From positions 1-64,000 of the forward strand of contig CAUJGS010000044.1 in NCBI GenBank assembly GCA_963170185.1: DNA of 64,000 bases, written 5' to 3'. This DNA comes from Bdellovibrionota bacterium (GTDB lineage Bacteria; Bdellovibrionota; Bdellovibrionia; Bdellovibrionales; JAMPXM01). Positions 10,898-20,554 of the stretch are shown here, in pieces. Numbering within the stretch: position 1 is the first letter of the stretch; every line of letters begins with the position of its first letter. The translations under genes were made by a program, and so were the position numbers. The notes under the pieces were generated by a model that saw only the letters and a program-made list of their open reading frames with translations, searched no databases and had not been told where the DNA came from.

Positions 10898-13045
10898 TTG
10901 GCCACATCTTCATCTGTGAAAATTCAAACGAAAGACGCTCTTCTGGTTGAGGCTGCGAAGTTTCAGGGCCTTGAGTCTTTGTACGCAACTCGCAACATCG
11001 GCATCATGGCTCATATCGACGCCGGAAAGACCACAACGACTGAGCGGATCTTGTTCTACACCGGTAAGTCTCACCGCATGGGTGAGGTCCACGATGGCGA
11101 TACCATCATGGACTGGATGGAACAGGAGCAAGAGCGTGGCATCACCATCACCTCGGCTGCGACAACGTGCTTCTGGAAAAACTATCGCATCAATATCATC
11201 GACACGCCCGGGCACGTTGATTTCACGATCGAGGTGGAGCGTAGTCTTCGCGTTCTTGATGGCGCTGTTGCCGTATTTGACGGCGTTAACGGTGTCGAAC
11301 CGCAGTCCGAAACGGTCTGGCGCCAAGCGGATCGTTACCGTGTGCCGCGAATTTGCTTTATCAACAAGATGGATCGTATCGGAGCAAACTTCCACGGAAG
11401 TGTTCAGACGATTATCGATCGCCTTGAGGCCTCGCCTGTCTGCATTCAGATTCCGATTGGAGCCGAGGACAAGTTTCAGGGTGTGATTGATCTGGTCCGC
11501 ATGAAGGCGGTGACTTGGCCGGAAGCTGGTCAGGGTGACCAGATGGTTGAGGGCGAGATCCCGTCGGATCTTCTCGACGAAGCGAAGTCCTATCGTGAAA
11601 AGCTCCTCGATCGGGTGACAGAGATCGACGAGGCTCTTGCCGACAAATATTTAATGGGCGAAGAAATCTCAGAAGAAGAAATCGTCGTGGCTTTGCGCAA
11701 GGGCACGATCGAGATGAAGTTCTTCCCAGTGCTCTGCGGGTCTGCATTTAAGAAAAAAGGCGTGCAGCTGCTCCTGGACTCGGTTCTTCGTTATCTCCCG
11801 AGTCCGCTCGAGGTGCCAAACGTCGTAGGAAAAGATCCCGCGCGTGAAGAAAACGAAATCGAATGTAAAACCGATTGGGATTCGAACCTGGCGGGGCTGG
11901 CGTTTAAGATCGCGAGCGATCCGTTCTCAGGTGCGCTCACTTATGTGCGTGTCTACTCGGGCATCTTGAAAGTGGGCGATCAGGTTTTCAATCCTCGAGA
12001 GCAAAAGAAGGAGCGCATTCAGCGTCTTGTTCGCATGCATGCGAACTCGCGCGAAGAGATTCAAGAGATCAAGGCGGGCGATATCGGTGCTGTCATCGGT
12101 CTTAAATTTGCGGCGACAGGCGATACGCTCTGCCATGTTTCCCATCCTGTTGTGCTTGAGTCGATTCAGCTTCCTGAGCCGGTGATTGCCGTCGCGATCG
12201 AGGCGAAGTCATCGGCTGATCAAGAGAAGATGATGGCCGGTCTTCAGCGCCTGGAGCGTGAAGACCCATCATGTCGTTTGCGGGTCGATGCCGAGACTGG
12301 GCAAACCCTGCTGTCGGGTATGGGCGAGCTTCACTTGGAGATTCTGGTGGATCGTCTTTTGCGTGAGTACAAGGTTCAGGCAAACGTCGGTAAGCCTCAG
12401 GTGAGCTACCGGGAGACTGTTGGTAAGTCGGCACGTGGTGAGGCTCGCATTGAGCGTGTGATCGCAGGTGAGAACCAGTTTGGTCACGCGATTGTTGAAG
12501 TGAAGCCGGGCACTGTTGGTTCCGGCTTCAAGTTTAGCAACTTGATTCCGCCGGATCGTCTTCCTAAGACGATGAGTGCTCCAATTGAGCAGGGTATCAA
12601 AGAGTCTTTAGAAAACGGTGTCTTGGCCGGGTTTTTGACAACCGATCTCGAAGTCGCTCTGGTCGGTGCGGAGTACAATCAGGAGACGGCCTCGGAGATG
12701 GCCTACAAAGTGGCGGGAGCAAACGCCTTCCGCGAGGCGGCCCGAAAGGCTGACCCTCAGCTTTTGGAGCCGATCTTTAAGGTGGAAGTGACGACCCCCG
12801 ATGAGTTTATGGGTGGGGTAATTGGTGATCTGAACTCTCGCCGTGGCAAGGTTCTCTCGATGAATGCCCGCGCAGGTCGTCAGGTCATCGACGCAGAGGC
12901 GCCATTGATGGCCATGTTTGGCTATGCGACGGACTTGCGCTCTTTGACGCAGGGGCGAGGAACTTTTTCAATGGAGTTTAAGCAGTTCGCGGCTACGCCT
13001 CCCAAGGTTTCGCAGGAAATTCTGCAAAAACTTGGTCGAATTTGA
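10898..13045 (+). CDS. fusA: Translation elongation factor G
   Basis: EF-G (715 residues) is the GTPase that drives translocation and, with RRF, ribosome recycling. G1 is AHIDAGKTT (about residues 38-46), the switch region has [13 protein letters not shown]3 is DTPGHVDF and G4 is NKMD. Domains II-V are complete and end in QILQKLGRI-like sequence. The start is a TTG with AAAGGA 8 bases upstream, giving an N-terminal extension of roughly 25 residues before the usual start of the G domain. The gene lies between a terminator and a promoter-like site and may be monocistronic; tuf does not follow it. Confidence 0.97.
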   Translation: MATSSSVKIQTKDALLVEAAKFQGLESLYATRNIGIMAHIDAGKTTTTERILFYTGKSHRMGEVHDGDTIMDWMEQEQERGITITSAATTCFWKNYRINIIDTPGHVDFTIEVERSLRVLDGAVAVFDGVNGVEPQSETVWRQADRYRVPRICFINKMDRIGANFHGSVQTIIDRLEASPVCIQIPIGAEDKFQGVIDLVRMKAVTWPEAGQGDQMVEGEIPSDLLDEAKSYREKLLDRVTEIDEALADKYLMGEEISEEEIVVALRKGTIEMKFFPVLCGSAFKKKGVQLLLDSVLRYLPSPLEVPNVVGKDPAREENEIECKTDWDSNLAGLAFKIASDPFSGALTYVRVYSGILKVGDQVFNPREQKKERIQRLVRMHANSREEIQEIKAGDIGAVIGLKFAATGDTLCHVSHPVVLESIQLPEPVIAVAIEAKSSADQEKMMAGLQRLEREDPSCRLRVDAETGQTLLSGMGELHLEILVDRLLREYKVQANVGKPQVSYRETVGKSARGEARIERVIAGENQFGHAIVEVKPGTVGSGFKFSNLIPPDRLPKTMSAPIEQGIKESLENGVLAGFLTTDLEVALVGAEYNQETASEMAYKVAGANAFREAARKADPQLLEPIFKVEVTTPDEFMGGVIGDLNSRRGKVLSMNARAGRQVIDAEAPLMAMFGYATDLRSLTQGRGTFSMEFKQFAATPPKVSQEILQKLGRI

Positions 13046-13511
13046 TTTGACTTTCATCTCGTCAAAAACGCATACTGCGCGCCTTGAGTAGCCCAAAGTG
13101 CGGGCGGACGTCGGCTTTCTTCGAAGCGGACTTGTCTAAGAGGTTGAATTTGCGAAGAAATACGTTTTCTGAGCAAACCCCCTGAGACCGGTTAGTTGAG
13201 AAAAATTCGGCGCGATTCTGAAGCGATAGCGGATTTCGATTGATGCCAGTGGATCCAAAAGGACCCCATGATGGCCGAAGCCGGAAAACGATAAAGCCGT
13301 AAAGAGTCGGTTTTCTTGGAGAAATGCAAACGAAGTCCCAGGTTTTCTGGGGAACACGTTGAGCCTCTCCAGGGCGGATAACCTTTTGTCTTTGGCTTCT
13401 TTCGAGTTTCGAAAGAAGTGGAAGACAGGTGAATCCCCGAAGAATGCTCCTCCGAATTTGAAGCTGAAATTAGTGAATGAAGATAGTGAACGAAGAAAGG
13501 AAAAGAGGATC
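13046..13511 (+). other. Long leader between fusA and rpsJ (no tuf)
   Basis: These 466 bases hold no gene that I can recognise. An open frame continuous with rpsJ from 13359 exists, but its 51 extra residues match nothing in S10, so it is taken as chance. A small hairpin CCCAG-GTTTT-CTGGG lies at 13337-13351. The position corresponds to the place of tuf in many genomes and to the L4-regulated S10 leader of E. coli, so a regulatory leader RNA is possible but unproven. Confidence 0.5.
13047..13076 (+). promoter_or_regulatory. Putative promoter of the S10 operon
   Basis: TTGACT (5 of 6) starts one base after the fusA stop and is followed after 18 bases by CATACT (4 of 6). It would start the S10 operon transcript about 430 bases before rpsJ. 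Call by consensus only. Confidence 0.5.
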
Positions 13512-13829
13512 ATGCAAAGCCAGAAGATCCGAATTCGACTGAAAGCATTCGACTACAAGTTGCTCGATCAATCGACTCGAGAAATTGTAGAAACAGCTCG
13601 TCGCACAGGTGCACGAGTTGCGGGTCCAATCCCGCTCCCGACGCGCATCAATCGCTACACGGTTCTTCGTTCGCCACACGTCGATAAAAAATCGCGCGAG
13701 CAGTTCGAGATCCGTACGCACAAGCGCATGCTCGATATCCTCGAGCCCACTCAGCAGACAGTAGATCAGCTCATGAAGCTCGATCTCTCGGCTGGTGTCG
13801 ACGTCGAAATCAAATTGTCGCAAACGTAA
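13512..13829 (+). CDS. rpsJ: 30S ribosomal protein S10
   Basis: S10 (105 residues) is a head protein of the 30S subunit and also NusE in transcription antitermination. The sequence [18 protein letters not shown] and the [20 protein letters not shown] core are typical. The ATG was chosen over a longer frame since family members start here; AAAGG and GAGG lie just upstream. It opens the S10 operon. Confidence 0.97.
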   Translation: MQSQKIRIRLKAFDYKLLDQSTREIVETARRTGARVAGPIPLPTRINRYTVLRSPHVDKKSREQFEIRTHKRMLDILEPTQQTVDQLMKLDLSAGVDVEIKLSQT

Positions 13830-13868
13830 TTAAGAGAATCTAACAACTCGATTGAGGAGTAGTTGAAA

Positions 13869-14564
13869 ATGACGGATTCGGGTGAACAGCAAGTAACCGC
13901 TGATGCAGCGACTGCAGCTTCTGCAGCTCCAGCTGGCGTCAAGTTGCGTGGGCTGTTTCTTAAGAAAGTCGGCATGACATCGGTATACGGTGATGCCGGA
14001 GAGATGATCCCTGTGACGGTTCTAAAGATGGACCCATGGGTCGTGACGCAATTGAAGACTGTCGAGAAGGACGGCTATGCAGCTGTTCAAATCGCAAGCG
14101 GTCCAAAGAAAGCGGTACGTTCTTCGAAAGCAGAACGCGGCCATCTTTCTAAAGCAGGTTTCGAAAACGGCGCGCAGTTCGTTCGTGAGATTCGTCAGGA
14201 TCTCGCCTCGGACCTGCAAGTCGGTGCGCGTGTCACAATCGACACTCTCGCAAAAGGTGACGTTGTAAAGGTCACTTCGACGTCGAAAGGAAAAGGCTTT
14301 GCTGGTTCGGTTCGCCGATTCGGTTTTGCTGGTGGTCCTGCATCGCACGGTTCGAAGTTCCATCGTCAACCTGGTTCAAGCGGTAACCGTACTTGGCCAG
14401 GACGGGTTATGCCCGGCAAACGTTTCCCGGGCCATCTTGGCGCGGAAACTGTGACGGTGAACAACGTGAAGGTCGTGGACGTTCTCCATGATGAAAACGT
14501 GATCCTTGTGAAGGGTCCAGTTCCAGGAGCTCGCAACTCGCTTGTGAAGCTTGTGAAGGAGTAA
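13869..14564 (+). CDS. rplC: 50S ribosomal protein L3
   Basis: L3 (231 residues) is an early-assembly protein near the peptidyl transferase centre. The core GLFLKKVGMTSVYGDAG and the central GFAGGPASHGSKFHRQPGS loop are conserved. Ahead of the core lies an alanine-rich extension of about 28 residues (VTADAATAASAAPAG) that most homologues lack. A TTG two codons upstream is possible, but GAGGAG is better spaced (10 bases) for this ATG. rplD follows after 3 bases. Confidence 0.96.
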   Translation: MTDSGEQQVTADAATAASAAPAGVKLRGLFLKKVGMTSVYGDAGEMIPVTVLKMDPWVVTQLKTVEKDGYAAVQIASGPKKAVRSSKAERGHLSKAGFENGAQFVREIRQDLASDLQVGARVTIDTLAKGDVVKVTSTSKGKGFAGSVRRFGFAGGPASHGSKFHRQPGSSGNRTWPGRVMPGKRFPGHLGAETVTVNNVKVVDVLHDENVILVKGPVPGARNSLVKLVKE

Positions 14565-14567
14565 GCC

Positions 14568-15194
14568 ATGGCTACATTGACGGTTTACAACTGGGATAAA
14601 AAGAAAGTTGGCGATGTTGAATTGCCTGACGCGGTTTTCGCTCAGCCAGTTCGTAAGGACATTCTCCACACTGTTGTTCGTTGGCAGCTGGCTTGCCGCC
14701 GCCAAGGTACAGCGATGACAAAAACTAAAGGCCTCGTATCGGGCGGTGGTAAAAAGCCGTTCAAGCAAAAAGGCACAGGTAGCGCTCGTCAAGGTTCGAG
14801 CCGCTCTCCTCTGATGCCTGGCGGTGGTACGATGTTTGGTCCGGAGCCACGTAGCTACGCTTACTCGCTCCCTAAGAAAGTTCGTCAAGCTGGCTTGCGC
14901 AGCGCTCTTTCTTTCCTCGCGAAAGAAGGCCGCCTGCACATCGTCGACGAATTGTCTTCGACTGGAAAAACAAAAGAATTGGCAAAGAACCTCGAGAACT
15001 TCGGCCTGAAAAAAGCGGTTCTTCTTGATGGATCGGCGAACGAGAAGATGACTCGTGCAGCTCGCAACCTTCCTAAGTTCCGTTACTACGGAACAGAAGG
15101 TTTGAACGTGTACGACCTCCTCAAGTTCGACAACGCTATTCTCGCAAAAGGCTCGATCGCGAAGATCGTAGAGCGTTGCGGAGTGGAGGGTTGA
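14568..15194 (+). CDS. rplD: 50S ribosomal protein L4
   Basis: L4 (208 residues) lines the exit tunnel; in E. coli it also represses its own operon. The tunnel loop KPFKQKGTGSARQGSSRSPL and the GGGTMFGPEPRSYAY block are clear. It sits in the conserved place between L3 and L23, one base before rplW. Whether it regulates the long leader upstream of rpsJ is unknown. Confidence 0.96.
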   Translation: MATLTVYNWDKKKVGDVELPDAVFAQPVRKDILHTVVRWQLACRRQGTAMTKTKGLVSGGGKKPFKQKGTGSARQGSSRSPLMPGGGTMFGPEPRSYAYSLPKKVRQAGLRSALSFLAKEGRLHIVDELSSTGKTKELAKNLENFGLKKAVLLDGSANEKMTRAARNLPKFRYYGTEGLNVYDLLKFDNAILAKGSIAKIVERCGVEG

Positions 15195-15195
15195 T

Positions 15196-15477
15196 ATGAG
15201 TCACGTAATTAAGGCGCCTCTGATTTCGGAGAAAAACGCTGCACACGCTGAGGACGCGAACACATACGCGTTTGAAGTGGCGTTGGATGCGACGAAGCCA
15301 GAGATCCAAAAAGCAATTGAGAAGTCGTTCAACGTAAAAGTTGAAAGTGTTCGCACTTTGATCTGCCGCGGAAAGTACTTCCGCAAACAAATCAAGATGG
15401 GACCACCAAAACACTGGAAGAAAGCTCTCGTTAAGCTCAAAGCTGGCGAGAAGATTTCGATCTTTGAGGGGGCTTAA
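15196..15477 (+). CDS. rplW: 50S ribosomal protein L23
   Basis: L23 (93 residues) lies at the tunnel exit and docks trigger factor and SRP. The pattern [12 protein letters not shown]...[19 protein letters not shown] followed by the basic loop [10 protein letters not shown] is typical. The ATG begins one base after the rplD stop region, indicating translational coupling. Confidence 0.95.
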   Translation: MSHVIKAPLISEKNAAHAEDANTYAFEVALDATKPEIQKAIEKSFNVKVESVRTLICRGKYFRKQIKMGPPKHWKKALVKLKAGEKISIFEGA

Positions 15478-15479
15478 AG

Positions 15480-16298
15480 ATGGGCATTAAAACATACCGT
15501 CCCCGTACACCTGGTTTGCGTCAAAAGACGGGCTATGATTTCGCGGAAATCACGAAGTCGACGCCAGAGAAGTCGCTGACTCAGCCACTTCGCGGAAAAG
15601 CGGCTCGTAACAACCACGGGCAAATCACGATTCGTCACCAAGGTGGTGGACACAAGCGTCGTTATCGCTTGATCGACTTCCGTCGTACGAAACTTGAGAT
15701 CCCTGCAGTTGTTGCTTCGATCGAGTACGATCCAAACCGCACTGCGCGTATCGCTCTCTTGCACTACCGTGATGGCGCGAAGGCATACATTGTTGCTCCA
15801 ATCGGTTTGAATGTCGGTGACACTGTCATCTCTAGCGCGCAAGCGGACATCAAGCCTGGCAACACATTGCCTCTGTCGGCGATCCCTACTGGTACTATCA
15901 TCCACAACGTTGAGCTTCGCCCTGGTAAAGGTGCGCAGCTCGCTCGCGGAGCGGGTGTTGGCGCGACTTTGGTTGCGAAACTTGGTCAGTATTGCCAGGT
16001 TCGTCTGCCATCGGGCGAAGTTCGTCAGGTTCTGTCGACTTGCTTGGCTTCAATCGGCCAGGTTGGAAACACAGACAACGAGAACATCAGCATCGGTAAA
16101 GCAGGTCGCAATCGTTGGAAAGGTATCCGACCCAGCGTACGTGGTATGCACATGAACCCAATCGATCACCCGCTCGGTGGTGGTGAGGGTGTTGGTAAAG
16201 GTCACCATCCAGTTACGCCTTGGGGTCAGCCTTGCAAAGGCTATAAGACTCGTAAGAACAAGCGTACTGATAACATGATTATCAAGCGGCGCAAGTAA
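15480..16298 (+). CDS. rplB: 50S ribosomal protein L2
   Basis: L2 (272 residues) supports peptidyl transferase and subunit association. The start [20 protein letters not shown], the [20 protein letters not shown] block and the C-terminal [17 protein letters not shown] with its essential histidine are all present. Length is standard. It overlaps the end of rplW's spacing by only two bases. Confidence 0.97.
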   Translation: MGIKTYRPRTPGLRQKTGYDFAEITKSTPEKSLTQPLRGKAARNNHGQITIRHQGGGHKRRYRLIDFRRTKLEIPAVVASIEYDPNRTARIALLHYRDGAKAYIVAPIGLNVGDTVISSAQADIKPGNTLPLSAIPTGTIIHNVELRPGKGAQLARGAGVGATLVAKLGQYCQVRLPSGEVRQVLSTCLASIGQVGNTDNENISIGKAGRNRWKGIRPSVRGMHMNPIDHPLGGGEGVGKGHHPVTPWGQPCKGYKTRKNKRTDNMIIKRRK

Positions 16299-16310
16299 GA
16301 GGAGATCGCT

Positions 16311-16598
16311 GTGGCACGTTCAATTAAAAAAGGTCCATTTGTCGATCACCACCTTGTGAAGAAGATCCAGGTGGCGATTGAAAAAGGCGATAAGAAGATC
16401 ATCAAGACTTGGTCGCGTCGCTCGACAGTCCTACCGGAAGCGGTTGGTTTGTCCTTCGCGGTTCACAACGGTCGTAAGTTCGTTCCTGTTTACGTAACTG
16501 ATCAAATGATCGGTCACAAACTCGGTGAATTTGCACCTACACGTACTTTCCACGGGCACGCTGAGAAAAAAGCAGCAGCCGGCGCTCCGAAGAAGTAA
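16311..16598 (+). CDS. rpsS: 30S ribosomal protein S19
   Basis: S19 (95 residues) sits in the 30S head with S13. [19 protein letters not shown] and the [20 protein letters not shown] block identify it. The start is GTG with GAGGAG about 8 bases upstream. The tail [12 protein letters not shown] is slightly lysine/alanine-rich. Confidence 0.96.
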   Translation: MARSIKKGPFVDHHLVKKIQVAIEKGDKKIIKTWSRRSTVLPEAVGLSFAVHNGRKFVPVYVTDQMIGHKLGEFAPTRTFHGHAEKKAAAGAPKK

Positions 16599-16611
16599 GA
16601 GGCGGTGAGTA

Positions 16612-16944
16612 ATGGAAATTAAGGCTTACCTAAGAAATGCAAGCGTCGGATGTCAGAAGGCACGTACAGTTGCCGACCTCGTCCGCGGTAAAGATGTGAA
16701 CGATGCGATTCGTATCTTGGCGTTCATGCCGCAAAAGTCGGCTGGAATGCTCAAGAAGCTTTTGGAATCGGCTGTTGCGAACGCGGAAGCGAAGAAAGTT
16801 GTCGACGTCGACAACCTCTACGTGAAGCACGTTTCGGTTGATATGGGACAGTCGCTCACGCGATTCCGCCCTCGCGCGCAAGGTCGTGCGACACCGATCA
16901 AGCGCAAGAGCAGTCACTTTAACTTAGTTTTGGACGAGAGGTAA
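16612..16944 (+). CDS. rplV: 50S ribosomal protein L22
   Basis: L22 (110 residues) has a beta-hairpin that reaches into the exit tunnel; the hairpin region is RFRPRAQGRATPIKRKSSH. The N-terminal YLRNASVGCQKARTVADLVRG segment also matches. It stands between S19 and S3 in the usual order, 3 bases before rpsC. Confidence 0.96.
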   Translation: MEIKAYLRNASVGCQKARTVADLVRGKDVNDAIRILAFMPQKSAGMLKKLLESAVANAEAKKVVDVDNLYVKHVSVDMGQSLTRFRPRAQGRATPIKRKSSHFNLVLDER

Positions 16945-16947
16945 TCG

Positions 16948-17613
16948 ATGGGTCAGAAGGTTAACCCGATTGGTCTTCGCGTAGGTGTTATTCGTAACTG
17001 GGATTCGCGTTGGTACGCGAAAGGCCAAACCTACATCGAAAATCTCCACGAGGATTTCAAGCTTCGCAAATATCTTCAGGAAAAACTGAAGCACGCTAGT
17101 ATCGCGAAAATCGAGACTGAGCGCGCGGCGAAGAAAGTGAAAGTGATCATCCACACGGCTCGTCCGGGTGTTGTGATCGGTAAAAAAGGTGCGGGCATTG
17201 ATCAGCTGAAAGCTGAAGTTCAAAAGCTCACTTCGAACGAAGTGTTCGTGAACATTCAAGAGGTTCGCAAGCCAGATATCGAAGCGCAGCTCGTTGCGGA
17301 AAGCATCGCTCAGCAGCTCGAAAAGCGTATCTCTTGGCGTCGTGCTCTTAAGAAGTCGATCGCAGCTGCAATCCGTGGCGGCGTTCGCGGTATCAAAGTT
17401 CAAGTCGCTGGACGTCTTGATGGGGCGGAGATCGCTCGTACCGAGTGGTACACAGAGAAGAGCGTTCCTCTTCACACGCTTCGTGCGGACATCGATTACG
17501 GTGTTGCTCGTGCGATGACTGCATACGGCATCATCGGCGTAAAAGCGTGGATCTACAAAGGCGATATCATGACTCAGCGAGAAGCTGATGAGGTGACACG
17601 TGCTAAGTCCTAA
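16948..17613 (+). CDS. rpsC: 30S ribosomal protein S3
   Basis: S3 (221 residues) lies at the mRNA entry channel. [20 protein letters not shown], the KH-domain loop [11 protein letters not shown] and the C-terminal [20 protein letters not shown] block are diagnostic. Its 3' end overlaps rplP by 14 bases in another frame. Confidence 0.97.
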   Translation: MGQKVNPIGLRVGVIRNWDSRWYAKGQTYIENLHEDFKLRKYLQEKLKHASIAKIETERAAKKVKVIIHTARPGVVIGKKGAGIDQLKAEVQKLTSNEVFVNIQEVRKPDIEAQLVAESIAQQLEKRISWRRALKKSIAAAIRGGVRGIKVQVAGRLDGAEIARTEWYTEKSVPLHTLRADIDYGVARAMTAYGIIGVKAWIYKGDIMTQREADEVTRAKS

Positions 17614-18007
17614 ACGTACAAAATATCGTAAGACCCACAAAGGTCGTCGCAAGGGTTTTGCTTGCCGCTCGAACTTCGTCGCTTTCGGTGATTTCGGTCT
17701 GCAAGCGGTCGAGGACTGCGCTCTGACTTCGCGTCAGATCGAAGCAAGCCGTATCGCGATCAGCCGCTCCGTAAAACGTGGTGGTAAAGTTTGGGTTCGC
17801 GCGTTCCCTCATAAGCCGGTTACTAGAAAGCCAGCTGAAGTTCGTATGGGTTCCGGTAAAGGTAACCCAGAACTATGGGTCGCAGTTGTTAAGCCTGGAC
17901 AGGTTATTTTTGAAATCAACGGTGTCACGCGTGAGCAGGCTCTTGAGGCATTCCGCCTTGCTGGCCACAAGCTCCCGCTGAAAACCAAGTTCTTGGCTCG
18001 GGAGTAG
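17600..18007 (+). CDS. rplP: 50S ribosomal protein L16
   Basis: L16 (135 residues) helps organise the A site of the large subunit. [19 protein letters not shown] is the family start. [20 protein letters not shown] is the conserved core. The start is GTG and lies inside the end of rpsC, so translation is probably coupled. Confidence 0.96.
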   Translation: MLSPKRTKYRKTHKGRRKGFACRSNFVAFGDFGLQAVEDCALTSRQIEASRIAISRSVKRGGKVWVRAFPHKPVTRKPAEVRMGSGKGNPELWVAVVKPGQVIFEINGVTREQALEAFRLAGHKLPLKTKFLARE

Positions 18008-18009
18008 AC

Positions 18010-18291
18010 ATGTTTTTCTCTGAAATCACAGGCCTCACGGCAAAAGAACTCGTGAAAATGAAGAAAGAGCTCCAAGCATCTATGTTTGAAGCTCGTATGA
18101 AGAATTCTCTGGGTCAGCTCGCGAACCACACGGTGATCCGCAATGCCCGCAAGGACATCGCGCGTATCAACACGGCTTTGACTGGACTCGCGACGGGCAA
18201 GACAGCTGCTTCTAAAGCGCCAGCTAAAACGGCGAAAAAGACGGCTGCGAAAGCGAAGAAGAAAACAGCTTCTCGCGGGAAGAAAGGTTGA
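18010..18291 (+). CDS. rpmC: 50S ribosomal protein L29 with basic tail
   Basis: L29 (93 residues; usual length 60-75) sits near the tunnel exit beside L23. The core is ELVKMKKELQASMFEARMKN and NHTVIRNARKDIARINT. After it comes a tail of about 30 residues made almost only of A, K, T and S (SKAPAKTAKKTAAKAKKKT), like histone-H1-type tails. Order and core make the identity secure; the role of the tail is unknown. Confidence 0.93.
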   Translation: MFFSEITGLTAKELVKMKKELQASMFEARMKNSLGQLANHTVIRNARKDIARINTALTGLATGKTAASKAPAKTAKKTAAKAKKKTASRGKKG

Positions 18292-18297
18292 TAGCCA

Positions 18298-18594
18298 ATG
18301 AAAAAGCCTGAAACAACAGCCGGACGTGGCCGTCAGATCGAAGTCGTAGGAGAAGTCGTCAGCGATAAAATGCAGAAGACGATCACGGTTCAGATCTATC
18401 GCCTCATTCGTCATAAAAAATACGGAAAGTTCATGCGTCGTAGCTCGGTTTTCAAAGCTCACGACGAAAAGAACGTCGCAAAGATCGGTGACATCGTTCG
18501 CATCGTCCACGCTCGTCCTCTTAGCAAGACGAAGCGTTGGGCTTTGAAAGAAGTTGTGCAAGCTGGTCGTCGCACTCAAGAGGTGGACGTATGA
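18298..18594 (+). CDS. rpsQ: 30S ribosomal protein S17
   Basis: S17 (98 residues) is an early-binding small-subunit protein. [20 protein letters not shown] and the C-terminal [19 protein letters not shown] motif identify it. The N-terminus has about 10 residues more than many homologues. The stop overlaps the rplN start (ATGA). Confidence 0.95.
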   Translation: MKKPETTAGRGRQIEVVGEVVSDKMQKTITVQIYRLIRHKKYGKFMRRSSVFKAHDEKNVAKIGDIVRIVHARPLSKTKRWALKEVVQAGRRTQEVDV

Positions 18595-18959
18595 TTCAGA
18601 TGCAAACGCGTCTCCGAGTTGCAGATAACTCTGGAGCAAAAGAAGTCATGTGTATCAAGGTTCTGGGCGGGTCCCAGCGCCGATACGCTTCGGTAGGCGA
18701 CATCATCGTTGTTTCGATCAAGGAAGCTCTTCCTCAGTCGAAAGTTAAAAAGGGTGATGTGGCGAAGGCCGTGATCGTGCGCACTTCGCGCAAAGTTCGC
18801 CGTCCAGACGGGACATTCATCCGTTTCGACGACAACTCTGCGGTATTGATTAACAACCAAAAAGAACCGATTGGGACTCGTATTTTCGGGCCAGTCGCTC
18901 GTGAACTCCGTGCAAAGCAGTTCGTTAAGATCGTCTCGCTTGCACCGGAAGTTCTGTAA
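18591..18959 (+). CDS. rplN: 50S ribosomal protein L14
   Basis: L14 (122 residues) contacts the small subunit and binds the silencing factor Rsf[20 protein letters not shown] and the [20 protein letters not shown] block are textbook. The ATG was chosen over a longer frame because it overlaps the rpsQ stop as ATGA and fits the family length. Only 10 bases separate it from rplE, so the L24 gene expected here is missing. Confidence 0.97.
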   Translation: MIQMQTRLRVADNSGAKEVMCIKVLGGSQRRYASVGDIIVVSIKEALPQSKVKKGDVAKAVIVRTSRKVRRPDGTFIRFDDNSAVLINNQKEPIGTRIFGPVARELRAKQFVKIVSLAPEVL

Positions 18960-18969
18960 GGAGTGGGCC

Positions 18970-19533
18970 GTGGCAACAACGAAGCACACGACGAATAATA
19001 GAGTTCAAAAGCGCTACAAAGAAGAAGTTGTTGGCGCTCTTCAGAAACAGCTTGGTTGCTCGAGCTCGATGCAGGTTCCACGTCTTGAAAAAGTCGTGAT
19101 CAACGTCTGCTTGGGCGACGCAACTCAAAACCCGAAGCTTGTGACTCAAGCAGCTGAAGAGCTGACTGTGATCGCAGGTCAAAAGGCAGTCATCACAAAA
19201 GCGAAGAAGGCGATTTCGAACTTCAAGCTTCGTGAGAACATGCCAATCGGTGCTCGCGTCACTTTGCGTGGCGACCGCATGTGGGCGTTCATGGATCGCC
19301 TCATGAGTTTGGCGCTTCCTCGTGTACGCGACTTCCGCGGGCTTCCACCTAAGGGATTCGATGGACGTGGGAACTACAATTTGGGCCTCAAGGAACAAAT
19401 CGTTTTTCCTGAGATCAACTATGATCGCGTCGACAAGGTTCGTGGTATGAATATCACGATCTGCACGACAGCGGTTGATGATGCGGCTGGTAAGGCCCTT
19501 CTGGAAGCTTTGGGGATGCCTTTCCGCAAATAG
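18970..19533 (+). CDS. rplE: 50S ribosomal protein L5
   Basis: L5 (187 residues) binds 5S rRNA. The core [20 protein letters not shown], the [20 protein letters not shown] segment and the C-terminal [20 protein letters not shown] are clear. The start is GTG with TAAGGAG 7 bases upstream; a longer frame reaches back into rplN and is rejected. L24 is absent before it and S14 after it. Confidence 0.96.
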   Translation: MATTKHTTNNRVQKRYKEEVVGALQKQLGCSSSMQVPRLEKVVINVCLGDATQNPKLVTQAAEELTVIAGQKAVITKAKKAISNFKLRENMPIGARVTLRGDRMWAFMDRLMSLALPRVRDFRGLPPKGFDGRGNYNLGLKEQIVFPEINYDRVDKVRGMNITICTTAVDDAAGKALLEALGMPFRK

Positions 19534-19591
19534 GCGGATTGGTGGTCGGGCCTCGAGCTCGATCTGACAGAAACTTCGATTTGGAGCGAAG

Positions 19592-19981
19592 ATGGATACG
19601 ATCGGTGAATTTCTGACTCGAGTACGCAATGCAGGTCTCGCACGCCACGAGAAAGTGGATGTACCGAGTTCTAAAGTACGTGTGGGTATTGCAAATGTTC
19701 TCAAAGAGAGCGGCTTTATCCGTGATTTCAAAGTCGTAAAAGACGGTAAGCAAGGTATGATGCGAATCTACCTCCGCTACTTGGACGACGGCCGCCATGC
19801 GATCACGAAAGTGGATCGTGCGAGCCGCCCTGGTCGCCGTCTCTACGTCGCATGCGATGCAATTCCGAAAGTTCGTTCGGGATTCGGTATTGCGGTATTG
19901 AGCACGAGCAAAGGAATCATGAGCGACAAGAAGGCTACAGAACAGCGTCTCGGTGGAGAGCTGGTCTGCACCCTCTGGTAA
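19592..19981 (+). CDS. rpsH: 30S ribosomal protein S8
   Basis: S8 (129 residues) binds the 16S central domain and represses the spc operon in E. coli. The N-terminus MDTIGEFLTRVRNAGLARHE and the C-terminal STSKGIMSDKKATEQRLGGE identify it. The 58-base gap to rplE is too short for an rpsN gene, which normally stands there. Confidence 0.96.
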   Translation: MDTIGEFLTRVRNAGLARHEKVDVPSSKVRVGIANVLKESGFIRDFKVVKDGKQGMMRIYLRYLDDGRHAITKVDRASRPGRRLYVACDAIPKVRSGFGIAVLSTSKGIMSDKKATEQRLGGELVCTLW

Positions 19982-19999
19982 CGGAATTGGTGGTGAAAT

Positions 20000-20542
20000 A
20001 TGTCAAGGGTAGGTAAAGCACCCGTCGTGATCGCAGGCGGGGTACAAGTGACGATCTCTCCGACCAATGAAGTGGTCGTGAAAGGCGCGAAGTCTTCGAT
20101 GAAGGTTTTGATGCGTCCTGAGGTCTCGGCAAAAGTTGAAGGCAATCAGATCGTTCTGACTCGCAAAGATGATTCTCGTGAGGCGCGTTCGCTTCATGGT
20201 CTCTACCGCGCATTGATCCAGAACGCGATGACAGGTGTGACAGCTGGTTTCACGAAGTCTTTGGACCTCGTTGGTGTCGGTTATCGCGCGGCTGTCAGTG
20301 GTAAAAAACTTGAGCTCTCGCTCGGTTATAGCCACCCGATTCACTTCCAAATTCCGGAAGGGATCGAGATCAAAGTTGATAAACAAACAAATATTTCCGT
20401 CACCGGTGCGAGCCGTGAACTTGTTGGCCAAGTGGCTGCCAAGATCCGTGGGTTCCGTCCGCCAGAGCCGTACTTGGGCAAAGGCGTGAAGTACTCAGAT
20501 GAGAAGCTTCGCCGTAAAGAAGGAAAGTCGGCAGGTAAATAA
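20000..20542 (+). CDS. rplF: 50S ribosomal protein L6
   Basis: L6 (180 residues) lies near the GTPase-associated region. MSRVGKAPVVIAGGVQVTIS, the DLVGVGYRAAVSGKKLELSL core and the KIRGFRPPEPYLGKGVKYSD tail are typical. Spacing within the spc operon is normal. Confidence 0.97.
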   Translation: MSRVGKAPVVIAGGVQVTISPTNEVVVKGAKSSMKVLMRPEVSAKVEGNQIVLTRKDDSREARSLHGLYRALIQNAMTGVTAGFTKSLDLVGVGYRAAVSGKKLELSLGYSHPIHFQIPEGIEIKVDKQTNISVTGASRELVGQVAAKIRGFRPPEPYLGKGVKYSDEKLRRKEGKSAGK

Positions 20543-20554
20543 GGTGGGTGCACA

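Noticed and set aside
13359-13511. A 51-codon N-terminal extension of rpsJ
   Set aside because: S10 proteins start at the later ATG, the extra residues match nothing in the family, and a ribosome binding site is near the later start.
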